A DNA stretch of 64,000 bases from Flavobacteriaceae bacterium CRH (GTDB taxonomy: Bacteria > Bacteroidota > Bacteroidia > Flavobacteriales > Flavobacteriaceae). The notes beneath the pieces were generated by a model. That model did not search any database, was not told the DNA's origin, and worked only from the letters and a program-made list of their open reading frames with translations. Location of the stretch: positions 186,001 to 250,000 of the forward strand of contig LMAJ01000003.1 of the NCBI GenBank assembly GCA_001507425.1, written 5' to 3'. Position 1 is the first letter of the stretch; each line of letters opens with the position of its first letter. The position numbers and the translations under genes are program-made. Below, piece by piece: positions 32,622-40,509 of the stretch.

Positions 32622-33581
32622 ATGAAAAAACTAATTGCTTTCTTTTTTATTACCATGAATATTGGTTTAATACAAGCGCAAAACTATCGTGATTATGTTG
32701 CAAAAGCCAATAGTCATTATACAAATAAAGATTATAAAAGCGCTGTTGAATATTATGAAAAGGCATTTGAAATCGAACACAAATCATATTCAGATTTATA
32801 CAATGCTGCTTGTGCGGCAGCTCTAAACAATGAAGATAAAAAAGCTTTTACATGGTTGGACTTAGCAATTGACAACGGATATGAAAATATTGCCCACATA
32901 AAAATCGATAGTGATTTAAAATCTTTGCATGATAAAAAAGAGTGGAAAACGATAATTGATAAACTCCAGAAGAGAATGGATATTCTGAGTGTTAATTACG
33001 ATAAACCGCTGCAAAAAGAACTTTTGGATATTTATACAGAGGACCAAGGCATTCGTGGAGAATTTATGAAATTTTATAAAGATCCTAATTCGGATAAAAA
33101 GAAAATCGACAGCATTGGTAAATTAATGGGAAAAAAAGACAGCATTAATCTCATTAAGGTCATAAAAATTCTAGACGAAAAAGGATGGGTAGGGAAAGAT
33201 GTTGTTGGAGCACAGGCGAACCAAACGTTGTTTTTGGTTATTCAGCACTCTGATTTAAAATATCAGCAAAAATATTTACCAATGATGAGAGAGGCAGTTA
33301 AGAAAGGTAATGCAAATGCGGGAAACCTGGCATACCTTGAAGATAGAGTGGCCTTAAGAGAAGGAAGAAGACAAATTTATGGAAGCCAGTCTTCAAGAAA
33401 TAAAAAGACTAATAAATTTTACATATCGCCAATGATAGATCCGGATAATGTAGATAAGAGACGTGCTGAAGTTGGGCTTGGCACTATAGCCGAATATGCG
33501 GCAAAAATGAATATTGAATGGAATTTAGAAGCTTATAAAAAAGAATTACCTGAAATTGAAAAACTTGAAAATATCAAATAA
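32622..33581 (+). CDS. TPR and DUF6624-like secreted protein
   Basis: A 319-aa protein with signal peptide MKKLIAFFFITMNIGLIQAQ. Residues about 25-120 hold TPR-like helices (AKANSHYTNKDYKSAVEYYE). The C-terminal part (about 140-315) resembles DUF6624, with IRGEFMKFYKDP, FLVIQHSDLKYQQKYLPMMR and NLAYLEDRVALREGRRQIYG. The function of DUF6624 is unknown to me. The stop overlaps the next ATG by 1 base (TAATG), coupling it to the blaI-like gene. Confidence 0.8.
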   Translation: MKKLIAFFFITMNIGLIQAQNYRDYVAKANSHYTNKDYKSAVEYYEKAFEIEHKSYSDLYNAACAAALNNEDKKAFTWLDLAIDNGYENIAHIKIDSDLKSLHDKKEWKTIIDKLQKRMDILSVNYDKPLQKELLDIYTEDQGIRGEFMKFYKDPNSDKKKIDSIGKLMGKKDSINLIKVIKILDEKGWVGKDVVGAQANQTLFLVIQHSDLKYQQKYLPMMREAVKKGNANAGNLAYLEDRVALREGRRQIYGSQSSRNKKTNKFYISPMIDPDNVDKRRAEVGLGTIAEYAAKMNIEWNLEAYKKELPEIEKLENIK

Positions 33582-33955
33582 TGACACAATTATCAAACTC
33601 AGAGGAACAATTAATGGAACATCTTTGGAAGCTGGAAAAAGCCTTCATGAAAGATTTGCTCGAAGCATATCCGGAACCTAAGCCGGCAACGACAACTGTT
33701 GCAACTCTTTTGAAACGTATGATCGACAAGAAATTCGTTGCTTACAATGAATTCGGAAATTCGAGAGAATATTATCCGTTAGTAGAAAAGACTGTTTATT
33801 TCTCCAAACATGTTAACGGTTTAATTAGTAACTTTTTTAATAATTCGGCATCGCAATTTGCTTCCTTTTTTACGACTGAAACCAATTTGTCGACTTCGGA
33901 ATTGGAAGAACTTCGAAAAATAATCGATTCACAAATTCAAAAAAAGAAAAAATGA
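33581..33955 (+). CDS. BlaI/MecI/CopY-family repressor
   Basis: A 124-aa winged-helix repressor: LSNSEEQLMEHLWKLEKAFM, the recognition region KPATTTVATLLKRMIDKKFV and wing SREYYPLVEKTVY, then a dimerisation helix region. In BlaI-type systems the partner metalloprotease cleaves or inactivates the repressor. The dyad operators at 32134 and 32154 are the likely sites. It overlaps the BlaR1-like gene by 4 bases. Confidence 0.93.
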   Translation: MTQLSNSEEQLMEHLWKLEKAFMKDLLEAYPEPKPATTTVATLLKRMIDKKFVAYNEFGNSREYYPLVEKTVYFSKHVNGLISNFFNNSASQFASFFTTETNLSTSELEELRKIIDSQIQKKKK

Positions 33956-35430
33956 CAGAGTTTCTTATAAAATCAACAGTAGCGTTATGTGTGCTTTTAA
34001 GTGCTTATTATCTGCTTTTAGAAAAAGAAAAATTTCATCAATTTAATAGGTTTTTCTTATTGGGCAGTCTTGCCATATCATTTGTTATTCCGTTTGTGAC
34101 TATTGAAATAATACAAGAAGTTTCAGCTGTTACGACAAGTAGTGTTGCAATTCCGGGAAAAATTACAGCACAAATAATAGAAGAAAAAACGCCTTTTTAT
34201 GTGCTTTTGGGCTGGATTTTGTACGCAATAATAACGACCGTTTTGTTTGTTCGATTTATAAATAATTTGAACAAAATGATGAATAAAATGAAATCTGGCG
34301 TTAGAATAAAACATCAAAATGCAACGCTGGTTTTATTGAAAGAACAAACGCTGCCTTATACTTTTTTGAATACCATTTTTATAAACGAAGATGATTATCA
34401 AAACAAGAAAATTGAATCGGAATTGTTTACGCACGAGTTAATCCATGTCAATCAGAAGCATTCCTGGGATATATTATTAATCGAAATAACTAAGACTGTT
34501 TTTTGGTTCAATCCAATATTTATTTTTTATAAAAAAGCAATACAACTCAATCACGAATTTCTTGCCGATGAAAAAGTTGTAAAATCACATAATGATGTTT
34601 CGTTTTACCAAAATTTATTGTTGACAAAAGCGAATCAAAGCCCGATATATTACCTGGCCAGTAATTTGAACTATTCTGTAACTAAAAAAAGATTAATTAT
34701 GATGACCACCACCACATCAGTTTCAAGAGGATTGTTTAAAAAGACAATACTTTTGCCATTGCTAACCGGACTTGTGTATTTTTTGTGTACAAAAACGGTA
34801 GCGCAGGAAACAAAATCCAAAACAACTTCAGAGAATGAAATTGCTAAAAAACCAACTCGCACAGAGTCGTATTATGATAAGACAACATTTAAAATAAAAG
34901 ATGATAAAGGAGTTGTAGTAACCGAGAAAAAATTCAAAGAGCTTACTCCGGCGGAAAAGAAAGTAGTGCCCAATATTTTTACAGATTCAAAAATTTCACC
35001 AACTACTAAAGAAGAACTCGATAAAAAACTCGAAAAAGGAGGTCCGGAAACTGTAGAAATCGATTTGTATGATCCAAAAAATCAAAAAGTAAAAAAAGAA
35101 GAAGGCTCGATTTATAAATCAATTGATTTAACTGAAAATCCTGATTATCCGGGAGGAATGGCGGAATTTTATAAGTTTGTGGGTCAGAATTTTAAAACGC
35201 CTCTTACACCCGCAGATGTAAAATTGAAAGGTAGAATTTATATTACTTTTATAGTAGAAAAAGATGGTAAATTGTCTGATTTCAAATTGCTCAGAGATAT
35301 TGGTTATGGCACGGGAGAAGAAGCTATAAGAGTACTTAAGTTGTCGCCAAACTGGACTCCGGGTAAGGTTAACGGCGAGCCTGTAGCTACAATGTACAGT
35401 TTGCCAATTACAATTCAAGCTGATAAATAG
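33952..35430 (+). CDS. BlaR1/M56 metallopeptidase sensor with TonB C-terminal domain
   Basis: A 492-aa membrane protein. Membrane helices lie at about 4-22, 33-56, 81-104 and 265-283. The M56 zinc site is HELIH (161-165) with a Glu in NHEFLADEK (200-208). Instead of a penicillin-binding domain, the periplasmic end (about 390-492) is a TonB-like domain: NPDYPGGMAEFYKFVGQNF, LKGRIYITFIVEKDGKLSDF and VLKLSPNWTPGKVNGEPV. This fusion is common in Bacteroidota. Signal reception at the envelope could activate the protease and release the BlaI-type repressor. Its job may be envelope stress, not beta-lactam sensing; this is inferred. Confidence 0.9.
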   Translation: MTEFLIKSTVALCVLLSAYYLLLEKEKFHQFNRFFLLGSLAISFVIPFVTIEIIQEVSAVTTSSVAIPGKITAQIIEEKTPFYVLLGWILYAIITTVLFVRFINNLNKMMNKMKSGVRIKHQNATLVLLKEQTLPYTFLNTIFINEDDYQNKKIESELFTHELIHVNQKHSWDILLIEITKTVFWFNPIFIFYKKAIQLNHEFLADEKVVKSHNDVSFYQNLLLTKANQSPIYYLASNLNYSVTKKRLIMMTTTTSVSRGLFKKTILLPLLTGLVYFLCTKTVAQETKSKTTSENEIAKKPTRTESYYDKTTFKIKDDKGVVVTEKKFKELTPAEKKVVPNIFTDSKISPTTKEELDKKLEKGGPETVEIDLYDPKNQKVKKEEGSIYKSIDLTENPDYPGGMAEFYKFVGQNFKTPLTPADVKLKGRIYITFIVEKDGKLSDFKLLRDIGYGTGEEAIRVLKLSPNWTPGKVNGEPVATMYSLPITIQADK

Positions 35431-35440
35431 AATAAAAAAA

Positions 35441-35467
35441 ATCCGCTTCTAAATTTTAGAAGCGGAT
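35441..35467. terminator. Bidirectional terminator
   Basis: ATCCGCTTCTAAA and TTTTAGAAGCGGAT form a 13-bp palindrome between the BlaR1-like gene and the convergent dehydrogenase gene; an A run precedes it. Confidence 0.85.
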
Positions 35468-35520
35468 CAATTAAAAACTAAAAATCTCAAAAAAATTCTC
35501 AAAAAAAAACTAAATCAGAA

Positions 35521-36885
35521 CTAAAATAAGTCCGGATTGTAACCAAAATAGGGAACATCTTGCTCGTTAAAAATTACCCCATATTCTTCTAACTCCTTTA
35601 AAATTGGTTTATACAATTCTTTGTTTATTGGAAGCTGTACTCCGGGAGTTGTGATTTTTTTATTTAAAATTAATAACGTCGCCATAGCAACCGGCAAGCC
35701 AACCGTTTTGGCCATTGCAGTATACGTTTGGTCGTCGCCTATGCAAACCATTTTAGAATCGATTTGTGCTTTTTTACCATCTAGTATGTAACCGAATTTA
35801 TGATACATTACAATCATATCCTTATCATCAGGTTCAAGAGACCAACTGTCTGATAGTATTTTTTCTAATATTTGCGCAGGAGTAGCATTCGGTAAATTCA
35901 CTTTTTTGTCAGGATTAAATAAATCCAATTCTAAAAGTTTATCCCACATAATATCATCCTGATCTATTTTTAAAATCAAACGCATTTTAATTTCAACAGA
36001 ATCTGTTGGATGATAAGGCAAAAAGGAGTTTGTAAACTGTCGGTAACTCATGTTTTCAGAATCTTCCATGATATAACTATCATCAGTCATTCCGAGTTGA
36101 ACAAACATATTCCACGCTTTCGAAAATCCAACTCTTCTAATTGTTCCTCTATATAAAGTCAGGATATCATCTAAACCATAAATAGAGCGGTATTTCAGCG
36201 AATCACGGTTGGAGTATGCTTCAAATTTTCCGTATCCCTCTACTTCCAGAAACTCTGTTCGGCGAAATAGAGTTCCGTACGGGATATATTTATAAGTTCC
36301 TTCCTGAATAAATTTTGCTGCTCCGCCTTGTCCTGCTAGAACAACATTCCGCGGTGCCCATGTAAATTTGTAATTCCATAAATTATTATCAGATTCCGGA
36401 GCTACAAGTCCACCACAAAAAGATTCAAAAAGAAGCATTTTTCCGCCTTTAGACGTGATTTCATCAATAACTTTCATGGCGCTCATATGGTCGATTCCAG
36501 GATCAAGACCAATTTCGTTCATGAAAATCAGATTGTTTTTCTTCGCTTCTTCATCAAGAGCCTGCATGGCGTCGCTTATGTATGAAGCCGTAACAAGGTG
36601 TTTTTTGAATTCTAAACAATCCTGCGCAATTTCAATATGCATATAAGCAGGCAGCATCGAAATAACGATTGATGCCTCTTTAATAGCTGCTTTTCGTTCT
36701 TCAGTGTCAAAAATATTTAAAGCAATAGGAGTTGCATTCGGATGTTTTTGTGTTTTTTTCTCGGCTAAAGCCAAAGATAAATCGGCTACAACAAGATGTA
36801 GATTTTCACTTTCTGATTTTGATAGTAAATAACGTATCAATGAAGATGCTGATCTTCCGGCCCCGATAATTAAAACGCTTCTCAT
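35521..36885 (-). CDS. Saccharopine dehydrogenase-like reductase
   Basis: A 454-aa cytoplasmic enzyme. The N-terminal Rossmann fold starts MRSVLIIGAGRSASSLIRYL, with VVADLSLALAEKK as the second strand. The central part has ASYISDAMQALDEEAKKNNL, NEIGLDPGIDHMSAMKVIDE and FCGGLVAPESDNNLWNYKFT, all typical of Lys9/LYS1-type saccharopine dehydrogenases (L-glutamate forming). Family members catalyse a reversible NAD(P)-dependent step of lysine metabolism; other roles are possible. No lysine-pathway partner is adjacent. It converges with the BlaR1 operon. Confidence 0.88.
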   Translation of the reverse strand: MRSVLIIGAGRSASSLIRYLLSKSESENLHLVVADLSLALAEKKTQKHPNATPIALNIFDTEERKAAIKEASIVISMLPAYMHIEIAQDCLEFKKHLVTASYISDAMQALDEEAKKNNLIFMNEIGLDPGIDHMSAMKVIDEITSKGGKMLLFESFCGGLVAPESDNNLWNYKFTWAPRNVVLAGQGGAAKFIQEGTYKYIPYGTLFRRTEFLEVEGYGKFEAYSNRDSLKYRSIYGLDDILTLYRGTIRRVGFSKAWNMFVQLGMTDDSYIMEDSENMSYRQFTNSFLPYHPTDSVEIKMRLILKIDQDDIMWDKLLELDLFNPDKKVNLPNATPAQILEKILSDSWSLEPDDKDMIVMYHKFGYILDGKKAQIDSKMVCIGDDQTYTAMAKTVGLPVAMATLLILNKKITTPGVQLPINKELYKPILKELEEYGVIFNEQDVPYFGYNPDLF

Positions 36886-37077
36886 ATTTTAAATATATAA
36901 CACAAATGTATTAAAATGTTATAAATATAACAATATAAATGTTCTAAAAAAATGAAATGTTTTTTATTTCGCGTAAAAACGTAAAGATTTCTTTTTCCTG
37001 AAAAGATTTTAGGAAAGTAAAATGCTTTTTGAATACTTTGAAGTATTTTTGTTTTCAAATTGAAAGTATAGAAAATT

Positions 37078-37464
37078 ATGAAAAGAAGAATTATCCTTAC
37101 AGGTGCTTTTATTGGAATGTTGGCTGTGATTTTAGGGGCTTTTGGAGCTCATTTACTTAAAAAATACTTATCAATTGAGCAACTGGTTACTTTTGAAACC
37201 GGAGTTCGTTATCAAATGTACCATGCCTTCTTTTTGCTTTTTCTTTCTACGAGAAAAGAGCTTTCTCAAAAAACTTTAAAAACAATATATAATTTGGTTG
37301 TTGCAGGGGTAATTTTATTTAGTGGCTCGATCTATTTATTGGCTACAAAAAACCTTACTGTTTTTGATTCTAAAATTATCGTATTCGCAACACCTTTAGG
37401 AGGATTTCTATTAATTCTTGGTTGGCTGGCATTATTTGTTAGTATTTTGAAGCAAAAGTCATAA
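37078..37464 (+). CDS. DUF423 small membrane protein
   Basis: A 128-aa inner-membrane protein of about four helices, with the DUF423 signature GAFGAHLLKKYLSIEQLVTF then ETGVRYQMYHAFFLL, and the later GSIYLLATKNLTVFDSKIIV. The function is unknown (YgdD relatives). A -7-like TATTTTTG lies at 37044-37051. It is a single gene between the divergent dehydrogenase and pckA. Confidence 0.88.
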   Translation: MKRRIILTGAFIGMLAVILGAFGAHLLKKYLSIEQLVTFETGVRYQMYHAFFLLFLSTRKELSQKTLKTIYNLVVAGVILFSGSIYLLATKNLTVFDSKIIVFATPLGGFLLILGWLALFVSILKQKS

Positions 37465-37662
37465 AATACAGAATAAAAAATTCTATCTAAAAATTAATCT
37501 TTAATTTTGTCTCATAAATAACATATAATATTGGTTATGTGAATTTTTGTTGAATTTTATCTGTATTGGTAAAAAATATAACAATTCATAAATTTAAGAG
37601 CTTAAAAATCAAAGTTTAATGTTTTTCACTAAAAAAATAAAACATACACAACAACAAATTTT

Positions 37663-39267
37663 ATGGACACGAATACACTTTTCACGCAATCGATTTCGCT
37701 TACAGGGTTAGGAATTGAAAATGCTAAGGTTCGCTATCAATTATCGGCAGATGAATTGCATGCCATTACCGTGCAATCCGGGCAAGGTGTTGAGAATTCT
37801 ACAGGAGCATTAGCCGTTAATACAGGTGAGTTTACAGGACGTTCTCCACAAGATCGTTTTATTGTAAAAGACAGTATTACAGAAGATAAAGTTTGGTGGG
37901 GAAATGTAAATATTCCGTTTTCATCTGAAGCTTTTGAAAAACTATACAATAAGGTAACACAGTTTTTATCGAATAAAGAAGTTTTTGTTCGCGATTCTTA
38001 TGTTTGTTCAGATGCCAATTACAGATTAAACGTTCGTGTAGTAACAGAAACGGCTTGGTCTAATTTGTTTTGTTACAATATGTTTCTAAGACCAGAGGAG
38101 TCTGAGTTAGCTAATTTTACCCCGGAATGGACTGTAATTTGTGCACCAAGTTTTATGGCAGATCCTGCTGTAGACGGAACACGTCAGTCTAATTTTGCAA
38201 TTTTAGATTTTACTAAGAAAGTAGCCTTAATAGGCGGAACAGGTTATACAGGAGAAATGAAAAAAGGAATTTTTTCTGCTCTGAATTTTATTTTACCGGT
38301 TTTAGAAAACACTTTACCGATGCACTGTAGTGCAAACGTTGGTGAAGCTGGAGATACTGCGATTTTCTTTGGTTTATCAGGAACAGGAAAAACAACTTTA
38401 TCTGCAGATCCTGAACGTAAATTAATTGGAGACGACGAACACGGTTGGACTGCTGAAAATACAGTTTTCAATTTTGAAGGCGGTTGTTACGCAAAAGTGA
38501 TTAATTTATCGGAAGAAAATGAACCGGACATTTTTAGAGCAATCAAAAAAGGAGCGCTTTTAGAAAATGTGGTTTTTAAAGCAGGAACAAACGAAGTTGA
38601 TTATGACGATGTTTCTATTACGCAAAATACACGTGTGAGTTACCCAATTTCTCATATTGATAATATTCAGCCGGGATCTATCGGACATAATCCTAAAAAT
38701 ATATTCTTTTTAACGGCAGATTCTTTCGGAATTTTGCCTCCAATCTCAAGGTTAACTCCGGGACAAGCTGCTTACCATTTTATCTCAGGATATACAGCAA
38801 AAGTTGCCGGAACTGAAGCGGGAGTTACAGAACCACAACCTAACTTTTCAGCATGTTTTGGTGCGCCATTTATGCCTTTGCACCCAACACGTTATGCAGA
38901 AATGCTAACTAAAAAAATGAAAGATGCAGATGTAAAAGTTTGGTTAATCAACACTGGCTGGACAGGCGGAGCTTACGGAACCGGAACGCGTATGAAACTA
39001 AAATATACCCGTGCCATGATTACCGCTGCACTAAATGGTGAATTGGATAATGTTGAATATAAAAATCATGCTGTATTTGGAATTGCAAAACCTCAATCTT
39101 GCCCAAATGTTCCAACTGAAATTTTAAATCCTCGAAATACTTGGGAAGATCCTGCGTTATATGATATAAAAGCAATCGAATTGGCTCAGAAATTTAAAGC
39201 TAATTTTGCCAAATTTGAAGAGTTCGCCAATGCTGAAATTTTAGCCGGCGCACCAAAAACAGAATAA
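37663..39267 (+). CDS. pckA: Phosphoenolpyruvate carboxykinase (ATP)
   Basis: A 534-aa cytosolic enzyme that converts oxaloacetate and ATP to PEP, CO2 and ADP, the entry step of gluconeogenesis. Motifs are the substrate-binding TGEFTGRSPQDRFIV (near 51-65), the kinase-1a P-loop GLSGTGKTTLS (237-247), metal-binding LIGDDEHGW (254-262) and the later NTGWTGGAYGTGTRMKLKYT. The length is normal for the ATP-dependent family. A hairpin terminator follows 23 bases after the stop. It is a single gene; the long A+T-rich 5' region (37465-37662) may hold regulation. Confidence 0.97.
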   Translation: MDTNTLFTQSISLTGLGIENAKVRYQLSADELHAITVQSGQGVENSTGALAVNTGEFTGRSPQDRFIVKDSITEDKVWWGNVNIPFSSEAFEKLYNKVTQFLSNKEVFVRDSYVCSDANYRLNVRVVTETAWSNLFCYNMFLRPEESELANFTPEWTVICAPSFMADPAVDGTRQSNFAILDFTKKVALIGGTGYTGEMKKGIFSALNFILPVLENTLPMHCSANVGEAGDTAIFFGLSGTGKTTLSADPERKLIGDDEHGWTAENTVFNFEGGCYAKVINLSEENEPDIFRAIKKGALLENVVFKAGTNEVDYDDVSITQNTRVSYPISHIDNIQPGSIGHNPKNIFFLTADSFGILPPISRLTPGQAAYHFISGYTAKVAGTEAGVTEPQPNFSACFGAPFMPLHPTRYAEMLTKKMKDADVKVWLINTGWTGGAYGTGTRMKLKYTRAMITAALNGELDNVEYKNHAVFGIAKPQSCPNVPTEILNPRNTWEDPALYDIKAIELAQKFKANFAKFEEFANAEILAGAPKTE

Positions 39268-39290
39268 GGAAGATTACTAATTCAAACTAA

Positions 39291-39322
39291 AAAAAGCTGT
39301 TCAGTGATGAACAGCTTTTTTG
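39291..39322 (+). terminator. Terminator of pckA
   Basis: AAAAAGCTGTTCA, a GTGA loop and TGAACAGCTTTTTT form a perfect 13-bp stem with a T tail. A 'gtttcaggtttcacgttcag' repeat with an inverted counterpart (aacttgaaacctgaaacc) follows to 39375. Confidence 0.88.
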
Positions 39323-39379
39323 TTTGTTTCAGGTTTCACGTTCAGCCAAAACTTGAAACCTGAAACCTGAAACAAAAAA

Positions 39380-40447
39380 CTATTTCTTCCCGTCGATACG
39401 TTCTTGAATTAAATCCCAGGCATAATAATGAAATGTCATTCCGTTGCTCATGGCTACAAAAAGGCCGTTTTTGTATGCTCCGCCTAGATTAATGCTGGTA
39501 ACGTCGGCTCCGTCACATTCAATGGTTGACGTTGGAATTTCAGCCAATAAAGGATATTCGTTTGGATTTCCTTTTGAACCTTCTCTCGGATAAACCATAA
39601 ACGTATTGGCTTGTTGATTAGAAACCAAAATATAACCTGTAGAATCTGTTTTTTTGTAAATCGCTATTCCTTCGTTATCCGCTTTAAAACCGGTTTTTCC
39701 AAAAAGAGCCATTTCTTTATTATCGTTTAAAGCCGGATCAGCTTTGTATTTTCTGATTCCGAATTGTTCATCACAATATAAAATAGTTCCTAATTCGTTA
39801 TCGACTGCAATGGCTTCGATTTCTTTCTTTCCGCTGTAAGCTCCGAATTTGCGGACCACTTTTGCAGTTGCAAATTTTCCGTTTCCGGAAAGTTCATATT
39901 GCCATAAATAACTTCCAGTAGGTCCTGATTTTCTTCCAACAACAGCAAAAATTTTACCGTCGCTTTTTCTTGTATAAAGTGCAATTCCCATTGGGTCACG
40001 CAGTTCTTCACCTTCAAAAACAGCAATTCCGCCGTTATCAATAGCTTTTAAATCAGGTAAACTAAAAACTCTTATTTTATTGCTTTCTCGTTCTGTCGTT
40101 ACGGCAACGTCTACTTTTTTTCCATCAATTAATAATCCGTAAGCGATATCAACATTGTTAGGGCGTTTTAAAACTTCTGATTTAGCAACAATTTTTCCCT
40201 TTAAATCAAAGGCATATAAACCACCGTCTGTGTCTTTATCAGTTCCTACAATAATACTTTTTGAAGCATCAGTTGGGTGAATCCAAATAGAAGGATCATC
40301 TGTATCATGAGGCAAAGCTTCGGTAACCGTTGTTGGCTTTACTGCATTTGCGGCAACAGGAGCTAATTTATCGTCTTTACAAGCGGTGAATAAAACGCTT
40401 AAAAGAACAATCGCCAATATAGAATTATTTTTCATTCTGATTTTCAT
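39380..40447 (-). CDS. Beta-propeller 3-phytase (lipoprotein)
   Basis: A 355-aa lipoprotein: signal MKNNSILAIVLLSVLFTAC in phase with a possible upstream MKIR start. The propeller is typical of BPP phytases, with LPHDTDDPSIWIHPTDASKS, GTDKDTDGGLYAFDL, NNVDIAYG and AIAVDNELGTILYCDEQFGI, plus YKKTDSTGYILVSNQQANTF. It releases phosphate from phytate with calcium. The TonB-dependent receptor gene lies 62 bases upstream on the same strand, so phytate or its breakdown products are probably the shared substrate. The genuine start may be 12 bases further in (40435). Confidence 0.9.
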   Translation of the reverse strand: MKIRMKNNSILAIVLLSVLFTACKDDKLAPVAANAVKPTTVTEALPHDTDDPSIWIHPTDASKSIIVGTDKDTDGGLYAFDLKGKIVAKSEVLKRPNNVDIAYGLLIDGKKVDVAVTTERESNKIRVFSLPDLKAIDNGGIAVFEGEELRDPMGIALYTRKSDGKIFAVVGRKSGPTGSYLWQYELSGNGKFATAKVVRKFGAYSGKKEIEAIAVDNELGTILYCDEQFGIRKYKADPALNDNKEMALFGKTGFKADNEGIAIYKKTDSTGYILVSNQQANTFMVYPREGSKGNPNEYPLLAEIPTSTIECDGADVTSINLGGAYKNGLFVAMSNGMTFHYYAWDLIQERIDGKK

Positions 40448-40454
40448 TTTAATA

Positions 40455-40488
40455 AAATTAGACAGAACCGTTAAGTCCTGTCTAATTT
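40455..40488 (-). other. Intercistronic hairpin between receptor and phytase genes
   Basis: AAATTAGACAG (40455-40465) and CTGTCTAATTT (40478-40488) are perfect 11-bp inverted arms with a 12-base loop. The hairpin sits just before the phytase start and could uncouple expression of the two genes by partial termination or by RNA processing. Confidence 0.6.
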
Positions 40489-40509
40489 AAGAATTTTATA
40501 ATTTGATTA

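Noticed and set aside
37465..37662. Riboswitch in front of pckA
   Set aside because: No known aptamer pattern is recognisable in the A+T-rich leader.
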